Assembly (NCBI GenBank): GCA_016935935.1
Contig: JAFGPZ010000303.1
Location: forward strand, 1-37,168
DNA: 37,168 nt
Direction: 5' to 3'
Source: Deltaproteobacteria bacterium
GTDB taxonomy: Bacteria > Desulfobacterota > Syntrophia > Syntrophales > UBA2210
The notes beneath the pieces are model-generated. The model saw nothing but the letters and a program-made list of their open reading frames with translations, did not search any database and was not told the origin of the DNA. Made by a program: the position numbers and the translations under genes. Positions 1-8,909 of the stretch are shown piece by piece (within the stretch, counting starts at the first letter, position 1; each line of letters opens with the position of its first letter).

Positions 1-1
1 G

Positions 2-910
2 GCGACATCAAATGCCCTGAAAGAGACCTGCAAGGAAATTTCTTCATCCAGGGAAGTTCGTATTTTTGCCTCTACAAAAGGCAAATCAGAATTAGCTGCC
101 ATCGTACCCCCCCGAGATATATCTCCTGCAGTTAAATCCGACATTGATGAACCGCCTTTGCTTAAGGTCCAGAAAAATCAAAGTGCCTACGCCATAGTAA
201 TCGGCATTGAAGATTATCGCCAGAAATTACCCAAAGCCGACTTTGCACTGCAGGATGCGCGGCTTGTTACCGACTATCTCATAAAAGCTATGGGATACCC
301 TGAAGAGAATGTCATTACACTCTTGAACGATCACGCATCCAATGTTGACCTGGCAAAATATTTTGAAAAGTGGCTGGCAAACAATGTTGATAAAGACAGT
401 ACGGTATTCGTGTACTATTCCGGTCACGGAGCACCAAATCCACGGACGGGTGATGCCTATCTGGTGCCGTACGATGGGGACCCGTCGTTTATCGATCAGA
501 CGGGATACTCCCTCAAGCGAATGTATGACGCCCTCGGCAAACTGAAGACAAAGGAAATTGTTGTCGCCCTCGATTCCTGCTTTTCCGGAGCAGGCGGCCG
601 ATCGGTGATTGCAAAAGGTGCCCGTCCGCTGGTGATGAATCTCCAAAGCACCATGGTTCTACCCGGAAACATGACGGTTCTGTCCGCCTCGTCGGGCGAA
701 CAGATCAGCTCGACATATGACGAGAAGGGTCACGGGCTTTTCACTTATTTCATGCTCAAGGGTATCAAGAACGAAGATGTCGTCAATACGGACGGTTCCA
801 TCGATATGGACAACCTGTTTGGCTACCTCAAGCCCCAGGTGGAGCGGATAGCAAGGAAACAATATAACAACGAACAGACGCCGCAACTGATTGTGCCGAA
901 GAAAAATTAA
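2..910 (+). CDS. Caspase-family (peptidase C14) protein, 5' end off window
   Basis: The reading frame is open from the left edge, so this is the C-terminal part of a longer protein; a TTG at 158 is only an internal codon. The visible part is a caspase-like p20 fold. The catalytic histidine lies in YYSGHG (His codon 425-427) and the catalytic cysteine in LDSCFSG (Cys codon 578-580), about 51 residues apart as expected for the His-Cys dyad. Bacterial caspase homologues (metacaspase or orthocaspase type) cut after basic residues or act in signalling and cell-death circuits; the substrate here is unknown. The next gene, 8 nt downstream, encodes a secreted DUF4384 protein, a domain often found with caspase domains, so the pair probably forms one operon. 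Family is certain, role is inferred. Confidence 0.88.
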   Translation, partial: ATSNALKETCKEISSSREVRIFASTKGKSELAAIVPPRDISPAVKSDIDEPPLLKVQKNQSAYAIVIGIEDYRQKLPKADFALQDARLVTDYLIKAMGYPEENVITLLNDHASNVDLAKYFEKWLANNVDKDSTVFVYYSGHGAPNPRTGDAYLVPYDGDPSFIDQTGYSLKRMYDALGKLKTKEIVVALDSCFSGAGGRSVIAKGARPLVMNLQSTMVLPGNMTVLSASSGEQISSTYDEKGHGLFTYFMLKGIKNEDVVNTDGSIDMDNLFGYLKPQVERIARKQYNNEQTPQLIVPKKN

Positions 911-918
911 GGAGTTTT

Positions 919-1731
919 ATGAAAAAAATACTTTTTATTATAGCCTTCCTCCTAATCCCTATTACGGCTTCTGCTGATAAGCCCGTTTGGGTTACAGCGG
1001 ACGGCGAATCATATCAGGGTGAGATGGATACGCCGAAGGAGGTAAGAAACCGAGCCAAACGTGATGCAGAAAACAAAGCGGTAGAAAAGGCAGTGGGGAC
1101 ATTTATAAAATCCCATACATTGGTCTCCAACAGCCAACTCGTGGAAGATCTGATTTATGCTGCCGTCAGAGGCAAAATTGCAAATGAAGAAATCATCTCC
1201 TCCAATTGGGATGCAAAAGAAAGAAATCTTTACAAGGTAACAATTAGAGCCCTTGTTGAGCCGGTTTATCCCGAGAAGGGGGAAGGACTCTCCGCCAAAA
1301 TACATCTTTCCAAAACGAACCTGAAAGAAGGCGATGAGGTTCAAGTATTCTATCAGGTGAGCAAAGATTCTTATGTCTATATCTTTTCTATTGCTGCCGA
1401 CGGCTCTGTAACGCTCCTTTTCCCCAATACCACTACGCCTGACAATTTTACCAAAGCGGGGGAACCTTACCAGTTTCCTCCGGCAGAGAGCAGTATTCAT
1501 TTAAAAGCCATGTTCTTGCCAAACTTCAAAGAAGTTTCTGCTGAGGAAAGGATAAAAATCATTGCTACCCTGCAGAAGGAAGAATTACTCCCCCTTGGTT
1601 TCCGGGAAGGTATCTTTCAGGTTTATGATGCAAAGTCCACCGGTATGATCAGCGATCTTGTACGACGCCTTAATCAGATCGAACCTACAGATTGGACAGA
1701 GGCGACATCGGTTTACATTTTAAGAAGATAA
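919..1731 (+). CDS. Secreted DUF4384-domain protein paired with the caspase gene
   Basis: This 270-residue protein starts with a typical signal peptide (MKKILFIIAFLLIPITASA), so it is exported. Residues about 20-115 form a charged segment with a conserved run of Ala, Lys and Asp/Glu (RNRAKRDAENKAVEKAVG) resembling the N-terminal domain of LPP20/FlgT-type proteins. Residues about 125-220 match the DUF4384 pattern: a LKEGDEVQVFY strand, SYVYIFSIAADGSVTLLFPN, and a later FPP segment. The start is supported by a GGAG Shine-Dalgarno 8 nt after the caspase stop. DUF4384 occurs with caspase and kinase domains, but its molecular role is not established. It could be a sensor or structural partner of the upstream peptidase. 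Confidence 0.8.
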   Translation: MKKILFIIAFLLIPITASADKPVWVTADGESYQGEMDTPKEVRNRAKRDAENKAVEKAVGTFIKSHTLVSNSQLVEDLIYAAVRGKIANEEIISSNWDAKERNLYKVTIRALVEPVYPEKGEGLSAKIHLSKTNLKEGDEVQVFYQVSKDSYVYIFSIAADGSVTLLFPNTTTPDNFTKAGEPYQFPPAESSIHLKAMFLPNFKEVSAEERIKIIATLQKEELLPLGFREGIFQVYDAKSTGMISDLVRRLNQIEPTDWTEATSVYILRR

Positions 1732-1970
1732 ATGGTTTTGACTCTTTCGGGGGATACACTCCGAACCACTTCATCATCCAGTGGGGTGGCTCATTTATTC
1801 CAATCAGCTATGTTGATTGTGACGTGCATTTGTGTAAAGAATCCCCAGACTACAGAAAAGACTTACGTGAGGAGCAAAGGAATTGCCTTTCTTCAACGTG
1901 TGGAAAGAATTGAAGGAGTGGGTGAATAACGGATCGTAAATGCAGCAATGATTTATCGGGGGGTTATGTC

Positions 1971-2708
1971 ATGAAAAAGATTTCTGTAATGGTCGTTGTA
2001 TTTTTTATCACAGGGAGCTTCGCTTATGGGGCAACACTGGGATCGGAAGTCAGATCTCCGGATCAATCTCAAACAGGCAAAGTGAACTACATGTTCGTTC
2101 AGGAGGCTGCCAGTGGAACTTTGGAGCCCCAAGCCGATGGCAGTTACCGGCTTGAGCTGAAAGGTGTGGTGCCCTTCACTATCTATTTCTCCGACCGTCC
2201 AGCGACCATCGCCGGGAACGTTGACATGAAAGATTTCATCGATAAATTCGATTGGGGTCCGGATATTCCACCCAACGCTGCAATTGTTCTGTATGATGCG
2301 AACGAAGCCGAGGATACCCTTATCGCGCAACTGCTTTCCCCCGCCTACGATAAAGAAACTGCCGTTCTTTCTTATACCGTCAAGCCACTGAAGAACTACA
2401 CCGGGGACGGGCTGGCCTATCATTTTGCAAGACAGGACGCTTCGCTTCCGGCGTCATTCAGCAAAGTCAGCCTCTACATCGATGACTGTCCGGATACTCA
2501 TTGTCCCTGCATGACGTATCGCGGGGATAGTACTTTACATGAGGTTGGGACCATTCGTATGGGAAGATGTTTTGACTTTCCCCATGGCTGCGAAGTTTGC
2601 CACCCTGGGGATTGTCAGAATCTTTGCAGTGAGAAATACAAGGATAACATGTATACCACCGAATTTGGTGAGGCTTGCTGCCGTGCAGTGGGTGACTGTT
2701 TATTTTGA
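1971..2708 (+). CDS. Secreted cysteine-rich protein of unknown function
   Basis: I do not recognise a family. The 245-residue product has a clear signal peptide (MKKISVMVVVFFITGSFAYG) and a GGGGGG-containing Shine-Dalgarno region before the ATG. The middle part (about 30-165) looks beta-rich. The last ~75 residues hold eleven cysteines, including CPC, CC and C-E-V-C-H at residues 207-211. CxxCH is the covalent heme-binding motif of c-type cytochromes, but in such a cysteine-dense tail disulfides or metal binding are at least as likely. It follows the caspase/DUF4384 pair on the same strand after a 239-bp gap (1732-1970) in which I see no convincing gene. Confidence 0.65.
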   Translation: MKKISVMVVVFFITGSFAYGATLGSEVRSPDQSQTGKVNYMFVQEAASGTLEPQADGSYRLELKGVVPFTIYFSDRPATIAGNVDMKDFIDKFDWGPDIPPNAAIVLYDANEAEDTLIAQLLSPAYDKETAVLSYTVKPLKNYTGDGLAYHFARQDASLPASFSKVSLYIDDCPDTHCPCMTYRGDSTLHEVGTIRMGRCFDFPHGCEVCHPGDCQNLCSEKYKDNMYTTEFGEACCRAVGDCLF

Positions 2709-2750
2709 GCCTTGCTCCAATGCAGTGGGAGTAGGATCAGTTGTATTATA

Positions 2751-3737
2751 TCATTTGGCATAGTACGGCAGTCCGCTCTCGCGAGCCGCCATTGTCAGAA
2801 GTTCGACATTGCGGAGGCCTTCTTCTGCGTCCACTTCCGGAGGAATACCTTTTGATGCAGACTCAACAAAATTTATAACCTCTCCCGTAAATGGATCAGA
2901 GACAGGAAACTCCACCCTGCCGGAATGTGTAGTGATTGTTCCGGAACCTTCTGCTCCCAGCGTACCCTCACATATAACATATCCTCTATCGCCGTATATT
3001 TCGACACGATGCGGTGCTTCAAAGAGTACAGATGAACACATTTCTGCCGTGGCACCCGATTCGAATTTAAGGGAAATCAGGGCCGTTTCATCATGGGGTT
3101 GATTCCACACTGTTGAGGATATCGTTGATTTTACAGATTCGATCTGTCCACAGGCATCACACATAAACCAGCGAATCAGATCCAGGCAGTGCGTTCCAAC
3201 CGCCGCCATACTCCACCATTGGCCGACATTGGAAGAGGCACGCCAGTTATCTCCACTCGGCGCCTTCAAGGTCCATAGAACTCTCATATGAAGAAGCCTG
3301 CCAATATCCCCTCTCAAAATTTCCTCTCGCATTCGCCGATGACCATTGTGCCATCTCAGGTGATAGGCAACCGCAAGACACCTGCCGGCCTCCCGGGCTG
3401 CCTGTACCATAGCCGATGCCGACTCGACATCTACAGACATCGGTTTTTCGACAAGCACATGCTTGCCAGCCTGAAGCGACATAATTGTCTGTTCGGCGTG
3501 GAGCTTATCAGGCGTCGCAATGATGACTCCATGGAGATCGGTGTCGGAGAGCATTTCCTCAAGATTCGTAAATACCGGTTGCGGAGATTGCGCATTATGC
3601 CTCTCGGCAAATTGGTCAGCTCGCGACGAGTCTCGGCTCAAGACGCTCCAGAGCTGTGCACCAGGAGCACCTGCCACGGCCGGTGCAAGTCTGTTATTCG
3701 CTATGTTTCCAGTTCCGATAAGACCGATATTAAACAT
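2751..3737 (-). CDS. Gfo/Idh/MocA-family NAD(P)-dependent oxidoreductase
   Basis: This 328-residue cytosolic oxidoreductase has the N-terminal Rossmann glycine motif GLIGTGNIA (residues 5-13) and the family signature VEKP (residues 96-99), which supplies the catalytic lysine near the nicotinamide. A C-terminal alpha/beta substrate domain follows (HLRWHNGHRRM near 160, then an HCLDLIRW helix). Family members oxidise or reduce sugars, inositols or related polyols; substrate cannot be read from sequence. The frame stays open upstream to 3851, but that extension is not conserved-looking. The ATG at 3737 is preceded by a purine-rich GGGAGAGAG site and puts the Rossmann motif at the usual place, so I chose it. 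It runs toward the cysteine-rich gene (convergent). Confidence 0.85.
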   Translation of the reverse strand: MFNIGLIGTGNIANNRLAPAVAGAPGAQLWSVLSRDSSRADQFAERHNAQSPQPVFTNLEEMLSDTDLHGVIIATPDKLHAEQTIMSLQAGKHVLVEKPMSVDVESASAMVQAAREAGRCLAVAYHLRWHNGHRRMREEILRGDIGRLLHMRVLWTLKAPSGDNWRASSNVGQWWSMAAVGTHCLDLIRWFMCDACGQIESVKSTISSTVWNQPHDETALISLKFESGATAEMCSSVLFEAPHRVEIYGDRGYVICEGTLGAEGSGTITTHSGRVEFPVSDPFTGEVINFVESASKGIPPEVDAEEGLRNVELLTMAARESGLPYYAK

Positions 3738-3879
3738 TCTTTCTACTCTCTCCCTTTCCCTTCTGGCAATATTGATTGAAGCTACCCGTAACAAGTTGCG
3801 GGAGATGTATTCGCCGTTGGGTTCATATACATCGCTGCAGAGTGCCGGCAAGCAAATCTCCGCCCAACATCCCTAGAGA

Positions 3880-4251
3880 CTACAGAAATCCGATAGACAA
3901 AAATACACTTAACAGAACGCCCAGCAAACCTATTATCCCGTTAGCAAGAACACCCATGCGAACATTGTAGTCCAGCGGAATCTCAACAGGCTTCAGTGTT
4001 TTTAATACCCTTCTGTATTGAATAATGGAATACATGGCGAGGAACGCCCCAAGGATGATGAATGCCACCCCTACAACGAAGGAGATATGACGCTGGAACA
4101 GAGTGAGTTCTTCTCTCCCATATATCTGGAGAAAAAGTCCAAAGCGTTCAATCACAAAACCGAACGCCATCAGCGACAGACTCGTCCGATTCCAGGCCAG
4201 TAATGTCCTCTCGGCAGCAAATAGCACTCTTGGGTCATTTAAATCAGACAT
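3880..4251 (-). CDS. DUF202 (YidH-like) inner-membrane protein
   Basis: The 123-residue product shows the DUF202 pattern: an N-terminal amphipathic segment RVLFAAERTLLAWNRTSLSL, where AAERT-L-AW-RT-L is the family signature, followed by three hydrophobic helices (about 26-43, 57-78 and 98-122). Proteins of this family (E. coli YidH/YidG) are small inner-membrane proteins without a settled function. It lies between an oxidoreductase gene and a lipoprotein gene on the same strand, with gaps of about 95-140 bp, so co-transcription is possible but not shown. Confidence 0.8.
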   Translation of the reverse strand: MSDLNDPRVLFAAERTLLAWNRTSLSLMAFGFVIERFGLFLQIYGREELTLFQRHISFVVGVAFIILGAFLAMYSIIQYRRVLKTLKPVEIPLDYNVRMGVLANGIIGLLGVLLSVFLSIGFL

Positions 4252-4346
4252 TGTTATACATCTAACATAAGCTTGCAGATGTTACGCATAGCAACAACAT
4301 CCGCTCTTTTGGTGTTTTACATTCTCCGATATCAAAACCTTGTCCT

Positions 4347-4907
4347 CTACTTTTTCCCTGTTCTCTCTTCCAGGAAATCAATTTCTCTGTCCAGGGAATC
4401 TATCTTAGATTTGACCGCCTTCATTTCACCCTGGAGATTCTTGATATCGCCAGTCAGCTCTATCTTTTTCTCTTTCAGATTGGCAATATTTTCCAGGTTT
4501 TCATCTTTTTTACCGAGATTCGATTTTTCGATAGCCTCCCATTTAAGTCGGTTCAGTTCGACCTGAGCTATGTCGCGATTCTTTTTGGCGACATCAATTT
4601 CATAGGAATAGTAGTCCTCCCAGAGTCCAGCCTTTTTCACTTTCAGCTCGGCAAGTTTGAGCTTTTCATTCTCCTCCATGAGTGTCTTTTCGGTCTCCTC
4701 TATGCCTTCTCTGTTTTCCTCAGGCACCTGCCCATACAGTTTTTCGTCAATGTCATAGAGGAAGATCTTTACCCTGGAGGTCATTTTCTCGGTCACTTCC
4801 TTGGTTGTGTCCGTAACCGACTGCTGCATTTTTTGTGCTGTTTGACAACCAGCTAACAGAAAAGACGCGAGAACGATGACGGCAAAAATTGATAGGATTT
4901 TCTTCAT
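4347..4907 (-). CDS. Coiled-coil lipoprotein
   Basis: The 186-residue protein begins with a lipoprotein signal peptide ending in the lipobox LLAGC (cysteine at residue 20), so it should be lipidated and anchored in a membrane facing the periplasm. The rest is almost entirely charged heptad-like helix rich in Lys and Glu (about 60-180), predicting a long coiled coil. No enzyme motif is visible. A role as an envelope spacer or scaffold, like other small coiled-coil lipoproteins, is only an inference. The start has an AGGAAAGAGTT Shine-Dalgarno just upstream. Confidence 0.72.
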   Translation of the reverse strand: MKKILSIFAVIVLASFLLAGCQTAQKMQQSVTDTTKEVTEKMTSRVKIFLYDIDEKLYGQVPEENREGIEETEKTLMEENEKLKLAELKVKKAGLWEDYYSYEIDVAKKNRDIAQVELNRLKWEAIEKSNLGKKDENLENIANLKEKKIELTGDIKNLQGEMKAVKSKIDSLDREIDFLEERTGKK

Positions 4908-5112
4908 AACTCTTTCCTCCCGTTGTTGATTGCGTATGTAACTGGTACAACGACTTTATCATATTGCAATGACATGAAAAAATCGATTACTTTGTGATAA
5001 AGTTGTTTATGCTACGATTCTATGAACTTAAGAAAGTACAAAACATCTTAAGTCGAAGGTACCACGAAAGTCCTCTCAGGTAAAGATAGATATCAGGGCA
5101 ATTGCTCGGCAC

Positions 5113-5559
5113 TTAGAGATCGAAGCTGGCATCTATCTTGAACTTGCGTCTTACAGGCATGTTGAGTATGTCGTCTATTCCCGTCTTTTTACTGATTTCT
5201 CCGAGTGATTGCTCAATCTCATCTTCCGAAGAAGCGATGAAGGTAAACCAGATGTTATAATCATGAGACCTCTGGTAGTTGTGTGTTACGCCACTGTAGA
5301 AGTTGACTGTATCAACAAATTCCTTTATTTTTTCCTCGGGCACTCTGGCGGCGCAGAGGGTGCTTGCAAATCCCATCTTTTTTGTATCGAACACAGCGCC
5401 TATCCTGCGTATAATTCCTCGTTCCTTGAGTCTTTTTACTCGATCCAGGGCTTCATCCTCACTGATCCCTATGGCCTTTCCCAGAGACTTAAAGGGTTCC
5501 TTCTCTACGGGAAATTCTGTCTGTATGATGTTCAGTATCTTTCTGTCCGTCTTGTCCAT
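5113..5559 (-). CDS. ahbB: Siroheme decarboxylase subunit, Lrp/AsnC-like (AhbA or AhbB)
   Basis: This 148-residue protein has an Lrp/AsnC-type winged helix (DKTDRKILNIIQTEFP at the start, then SEDEALDRVKRLKERGIIRRIGAVFD) and an RAM-like C-terminal half. The stretch GVTHNYQRSHDYNIWFTF (about 90-107) is typical of siroheme decarboxylases rather than amino-acid-responsive Lrp regulators. Ahb decarboxylase removes two acetate carboxyls from siroheme to give 12,18-didecarboxysiroheme in the cytosol. It is normally an AhbA-AhbB heterodimer, but only one subunit gene lies here, and I cannot say firmly whether it is A or B. It is the last gene of the heme operon, about 100 bp after ahbD, with an AAGGATC Shine-Dalgarno. 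A siroheme- or heme-responsive regulator is the alternative. Confidence 0.78.
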   Translation of the reverse strand: MDKTDRKILNIIQTEFPVEKEPFKSLGKAIGISEDEALDRVKRLKERGIIRRIGAVFDTKKMGFASTLCAARVPEEKIKEFVDTVNFYSGVTHNYQRSHDYNIWFTFIASSEDEIEQSLGEISKKTGIDDILNMPVRRKFKIDASFDL

Positions 5560-5592
5560 AGTGATCCTTCTTGGAAATAATGCTCAATTTTT

Positions 5593-5643
5593 AATGTTTG
5601 ATGTTTAATTGACTGATTTTTTCTGAATTAAACATTAAGCATT
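5593..5643. repeat. 18-bp inverted repeat between ahbD and the Lrp-like gene
   Basis: The arms are 5593-5610 and 5626-5643, each 18 nt, with two mismatches and a 15-nt loop. The sequence is AT-rich (AATGTTTGATGTTTAATT and its near complement). It fills most of the only sizeable gap in the heme operon. It could be a hairpin that tunes expression of the last gene, an operator for the Lrp-like protein, or a dispersed intergenic palindrome. Confidence 0.5.
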
Positions 5644-5662
5644 CAACATGAAAGACTCTTTT

Positions 5663-6730
5663 TCATGGCTCATAGATGCAAAATGGCTCTCCTGCAAGAT
5701 AGTCTCCCGTCATTTCATAGGCACGGGCACGGCACCCGCCGCAGACCCGTATGAAGGGGCATCTTCCGCATTTTCCCTTGTATTTCCCAAGATTTCTGAG
5801 ATCGGTGAATATCGGTGAATGTTCCCATATATCCTCGATCCCCTTTTCCGTAAGCTGACCGCAGTCTATCTCGAGAAAACCACATGGTTGCACCTGTCCC
5901 GTATGAGAAATAAAACAGAAGGAACTCCCTCCCATACATCCTCTGGTCATCGAATGAAGCGGTCCCATTTCTTGCTTCTCTGTGGTCTTGCGCTCTTTCT
6001 CTCGCTGTTTGTGTATCCGGTAATAGTGAGGGGCGCAGGTTGCCTTGAGTTGGATTGGGCAGGAAAGGCTCTCCTCATAAAACCAGTTCAGTGTCTTCTC
6101 ATACTCGAGGGGTGAGATCTCCTGATCGGCAAGTTCCTTTCCCCGACCTGTGGGAACGAGGAGGAAAATGTGATGAGCTACGGCACCCAGTCTTTTTGTG
6201 AGTTCATAAATCTCTTCAATATGATCCACGTTGCTGCTTGTTATGGTGGTGTTGATCTGAAATTCCACACCTGCCCTTTTGAATGCCTCTATTCCTGAGA
6301 GGGCGCCTTCAAAGGCTCCGGAGACTCCTCTGAAACTGTCGTGGCTTTTCGCATCGGCGCCGTCGAGGCTGATGCTGATCCTCTTTATGCCCGCCTTGCG
6401 GGTTTTCCCGGCAATTTCATCGGTAACAATCGTACCGTTAGTGGCCAGCACCATGCGCAGCCCCTTATCATCGCCGTATCTCGCTATATCGAAGATATCC
6501 TCGCGAAGATAGGGTTCGCCGCCTGTGAGAATCACCACGGGTTTGCTGAATCTGGCAATTTCATCGAGAAGTCCCAGGCATTGCTCCGTTGAAAATTCCC
6601 CCTCGTAGGGACCTTTTTCGGCAGAGGCGCGGCAGTGAAGGCAGGCAAGATTACAGCGCCTTGTAATCTCCCAGGCAATCATGCGTAGCGTGTGCGGCAG
6701 AATCAACGGGTTGTACCTTTTGTCTGTCAC
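5663..6730 (-). CDS. ahbD: Heme b synthase AhbD (radical SAM, SPASM)
   Basis: A radical-SAM enzyme that converts iron-coproporphyrin III to heme b by oxidative decarboxylation of two propionates, the last step of the siroheme-dependent pathway. The [4Fe-4S]/SAM motif is WEITRRCNLACLHC (CxxxCxxC), followed by the GGEP strand. The C-terminal region has TRGCMGGSSFCFIS and QPCGFL plus a final CGRCPFIRVCGGC cluster, as in AhbD/SPASM proteins, for a second iron-sulfur centre. The frame is open to a TTG at 6748 that overlaps hemB by 8 nt. The GTG at 6730, with GGTGAGG eight nt upstream, looks the better start and gives 355 residues. It sits directly after hemB in the operon. Distinguishing AhbD from the related AhbC/NirJ rests on the C-terminal motifs. 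Confidence 0.87.
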   Translation of the reverse strand: MTDKRYNPLILPHTLRMIAWEITRRCNLACLHCRASAEKGPYEGEFSTEQCLGLLDEIARFSKPVVILTGGEPYLREDIFDIARYGDDKGLRMVLATNGTIVTDEIAGKTRKAGIKRISISLDGADAKSHDSFRGVSGAFEGALSGIEAFKRAGVEFQINTTITSSNVDHIEEIYELTKRLGAVAHHIFLLVPTGRGKELADQEISPLEYEKTLNWFYEESLSCPIQLKATCAPHYYRIHKQREKERKTTEKQEMGPLHSMTRGCMGGSSFCFISHTGQVQPCGFLEIDCGQLTEKGIEDIWEHSPIFTDLRNLGKYKGKCGRCPFIRVCGGCRARAYEMTGDYLAGEPFCIYEP

Positions 6731-6740
6731 TATAAAGACC

Positions 6741-7712
6741 TCACCCAATTATCTTCGCGATATCGCAGGCAAAATAGGTAATAATGATATCCGCCCCAGC
6801 CCTCTTGATCGAAGTCGTGACCTCCATAATGGTCTGTTCTTCGTTGAGCCAGCCCATATTCGCCGCTGCCTTTATCATGGAAAATTCACCACTCACACTG
6901 TAGGCGGCCACGGGAAGGTCAAATTCCTCGCGCGCCCTTCGTATTATATCGAGATAGGACAGCGCCGGCTTTACCATGATAATATCCGCCCCCTCACCTA
7001 CATCGAGGGTGATCTCCCGTATAGCTTCGTCTCCGTTGGCGGGATCCATCTGATAGGTCTTCCTGTCTCCGAACTGTGGCGTGCTCTCGGCGGCATCACG
7101 GAAAGGCCCGTAGAAAGCGGATGCATATTTGGCGGCATAGGCCATAATGGGAATATCCTCAAATCCCTTTTCGTCGAGTGCGTCCCGTATGGCAAATATC
7201 TGACCGTCCATCATGGCCGATGGCGCAACCACATCGGCACCCGCCTCTGCATGAGACAGTGCCGTCTCGGCCAAAACCTCTATCGTCGTATCATTGTCCA
7301 CTTTTTCTCCATCCAGCATACCGCAGTGGCCGTGACTTGTGTACTCACAGAGACATACGTCAGTGATCACAAGAATATCTGGCACCTTGTCCTTGATCTC
7401 TCTGATCGCTCTCTGAATGATCCCATGCTTCGCAAAGGCACCCGTTGCCATCTCATCCTTCTTGTCGGGGATACCGAAGAGGAGGACCGCCGGAATACCG
7501 AGATCTTTCGTCTTTTTTACCTCTTCCACCAGATAGTCCACGGACAACTGAAAATTGCCCGGCATGGATACGATGGGTTTCTTGACTTTTTTGCCGACTG
7601 TCACAAAGAGGGGATAGACAAGATCATCGATAGAAAGCTGCGTTTCCCTCACCAGCCTTCGCAGATTTGCATTTTTCCTCAATCTTCTGGGACGATAATC
7701 CGGATATTGCAT
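6741..7712 (-). CDS. hemB: Porphobilinogen synthase (delta-aminolevulinate dehydratase)
   Basis: HemB condenses two 5-aminolevulinate molecules to porphobilinogen. At 323 residues it has normal length. The catalytic zinc site [14 protein letters not shown] (three cysteines) and both active-site lysine regions, [16 protein letters not shown] and [10 protein letters not shown], are visible and intact, so this is a zinc-dependent type. The ATG follows a GGAGGAAG Shine-Dalgarno. In the operon it lies between ahbC (15-nt gap) and ahbD. Confidence 0.96.
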   Translation of the reverse strand: MQYPDYRPRRLRKNANLRRLVRETQLSIDDLVYPLFVTVGKKVKKPIVSMPGNFQLSVDYLVEEVKKTKDLGIPAVLLFGIPDKKDEMATGAFAKHGIIQRAIREIKDKVPDILVITDVCLCEYTSHGHCGMLDGEKVDNDTTIEVLAETALSHAEAGADVVAPSAMMDGQIFAIRDALDEKGFEDIPIMAYAAKYASAFYGPFRDAAESTPQFGDRKTYQMDPANGDEAIREITLDVGEGADIIMVKPALSYLDIIRRAREEFDLPVAAYSVSGEFSMIKAAANMGWLNEEQTIMEVTTSIKRAGADIIITYFACDIAKIIG

Positions 7713-7727
7713 GGCTTCCTCCTTATT

Positions 7728-8909
7728 CTACTTTTTGATCTCCTCATCGGTGAGATAGCAGGCGGGATCAGGTGACCAGATATCGCCTGTCACCGCTTCC
7801 GCCCGTGCCCTGAAGTTACCTCCGCACACATCGAGCCACCGGCATTCGGCACACCTTCCTGTGACATGCACATTTTTCTCCTTCAATTTGGCCATCAGTT
7901 CATTCGATCTGTCCTGCCATATCTCACTGAAGGGGCGTGTCAGGACATTGCCGAAGGAGTGATGTCGCCAGAATTGATCGGCGTACACCTCTCCATCCCA
8001 GCTCACACAGCCTATGCCGCGCCCCGAATTGTTCCCCTCGTTCATTTTCAAAAGCTTCATGACCTCCCGGGCACGATCGGGGTCTTCTCTCTTTAGTCGC
8101 AGATAGAGGTAAGGTCCATCTGCATGATTGTCCACGGTAAGGACCTCCGGATTCATACCTTTGTCAAATAGATCTCTCGTCCTGTCCATTATGAGATCCA
8201 CCACCTGTCTTGTTTCATCGTGGGAAAGGTCTTCATCGACGAGTTCAGAGCCCCTTCCGGAATAGACGAGATGATAGAAACAGACACGGGGTATTCCCAC
8301 TTTCTCTATGAGGTTGAAAATGTCCGGAATTTCACCCTGATTTTTTTTTGTTATTGTAAAACGGATGCCCACCTTTATGCCCGCATCGAGACAATATCGT
8401 ATACCCTGCATGGCTTTGTCAAAAGCGCCCTCTACACCCCTGAATTGGTCGTGGATCTTTTGCATCCCGTCAAGACTGACCCCCACGTATGAAAGACCGA
8501 TCTTTCCGAAAACACGAGCTTTTTCTTTTGTTATCATCGTCCCGTTCGTCGATATGACTGCGCGCATTCCCCTGTCAATGGCGTGTTGAAGGAGCTGGGG
8601 GAGGTCTTCCCTCATAAGGGGCTCGCCGCCCGATACGAGGAGAACCGGTGAGCCGAAGGAAGCAAGATCATCAATCAGCCCTTTGCCCTGCTCGGTATTC
8701 AATTCATCGGCATACTTTACATTCTGAGAACTGGAATAGCAATGTACGCATCTCAGGTTGCAGCGCCGGGTAGAGTTCCAGACGACAACGGGTTTTTTGT
8801 CCTTTGAAAACTGGAGCAGGTGTGAAGGGAGTTTCCCCGAATGGCCTCCATATCGTATAACATCGGAAGGTTCCACGGCTCCGCAGTATAACTTCGAAAT
8901 TCCTATCAC
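7728..8909 (-). CDS. ahbC: 12,18-didecarboxysiroheme deacetylase AhbC (radical SAM)
   Basis: AhbC removes the two acetate side chains of 12,18-didecarboxysiroheme by radical-SAM chemistry to give iron-coproporphyrin III. The protein begins MIGISKLYCG-VEPSD, as in AhbC, and carries the CxxxCxxC motif at residues 50-57 (RRCNLRCVHC), a GGEPLMR segment, and a C-terminal cluster GIGCVSWDG plus CAECRWLDVCGG. Length is 393 residues, normal for the family. The start is GTG and overlaps the cobA/hemD stop (GTGA), implying translational coupling. Related NirJ acts in heme d1 synthesis, but no nir genes are present and ahbD is in the same operon. Confidence 0.88.
   Translation of the reverse strand: MIGISKLYCGAVEPSDVIRYGGHSGKLPSHLLQFSKDKKPVVVWNSTRRCNLRCVHCYSSSQNVKYADELNTEQGKGLIDDLASFGSPVLLVSGGEPLMREDLPQLLQHAIDRGMRAVISTNGTMITKEKARVFGKIGLSYVGVSLDGMQKIHDQFRGVEGAFDKAMQGIRYCLDAGIKVGIRFTITKKNQGEIPDIFNLIEKVGIPRVCFYHLVYSGRGSELVDEDLSHDETRQVVDLIMDRTRDLFDKGMNPEVLTVDNHADGPYLYLRLKREDPDRAREVMKLLKMNEGNNSGRGIGCVSWDGEVYADQFWRHHSFGNVLTRPFSEIWQDRSNELMAKLKEKNVHVTGRCAECRWLDVCGGNFRARAEAVTGDIWSPDPACYLTDEEIKK

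Noticed and set aside
1692..1929. Two overlapping short frames after the DUF4384 gene (from 1692 and 1732)
   Set aside because: One starts inside the DUF4384 gene, the other immediately after its stop, with no Shine-Dalgarno and no recognisable protein features; they compete with each other for the same DNA.
3738..3851. N-terminal extension of the Gfo/Idh/MocA gene
   Set aside because: The 38 extra residues are charged and not conserved-looking; the ATG at 3737 has a ribosome-binding site and starts right at the Rossmann fold.
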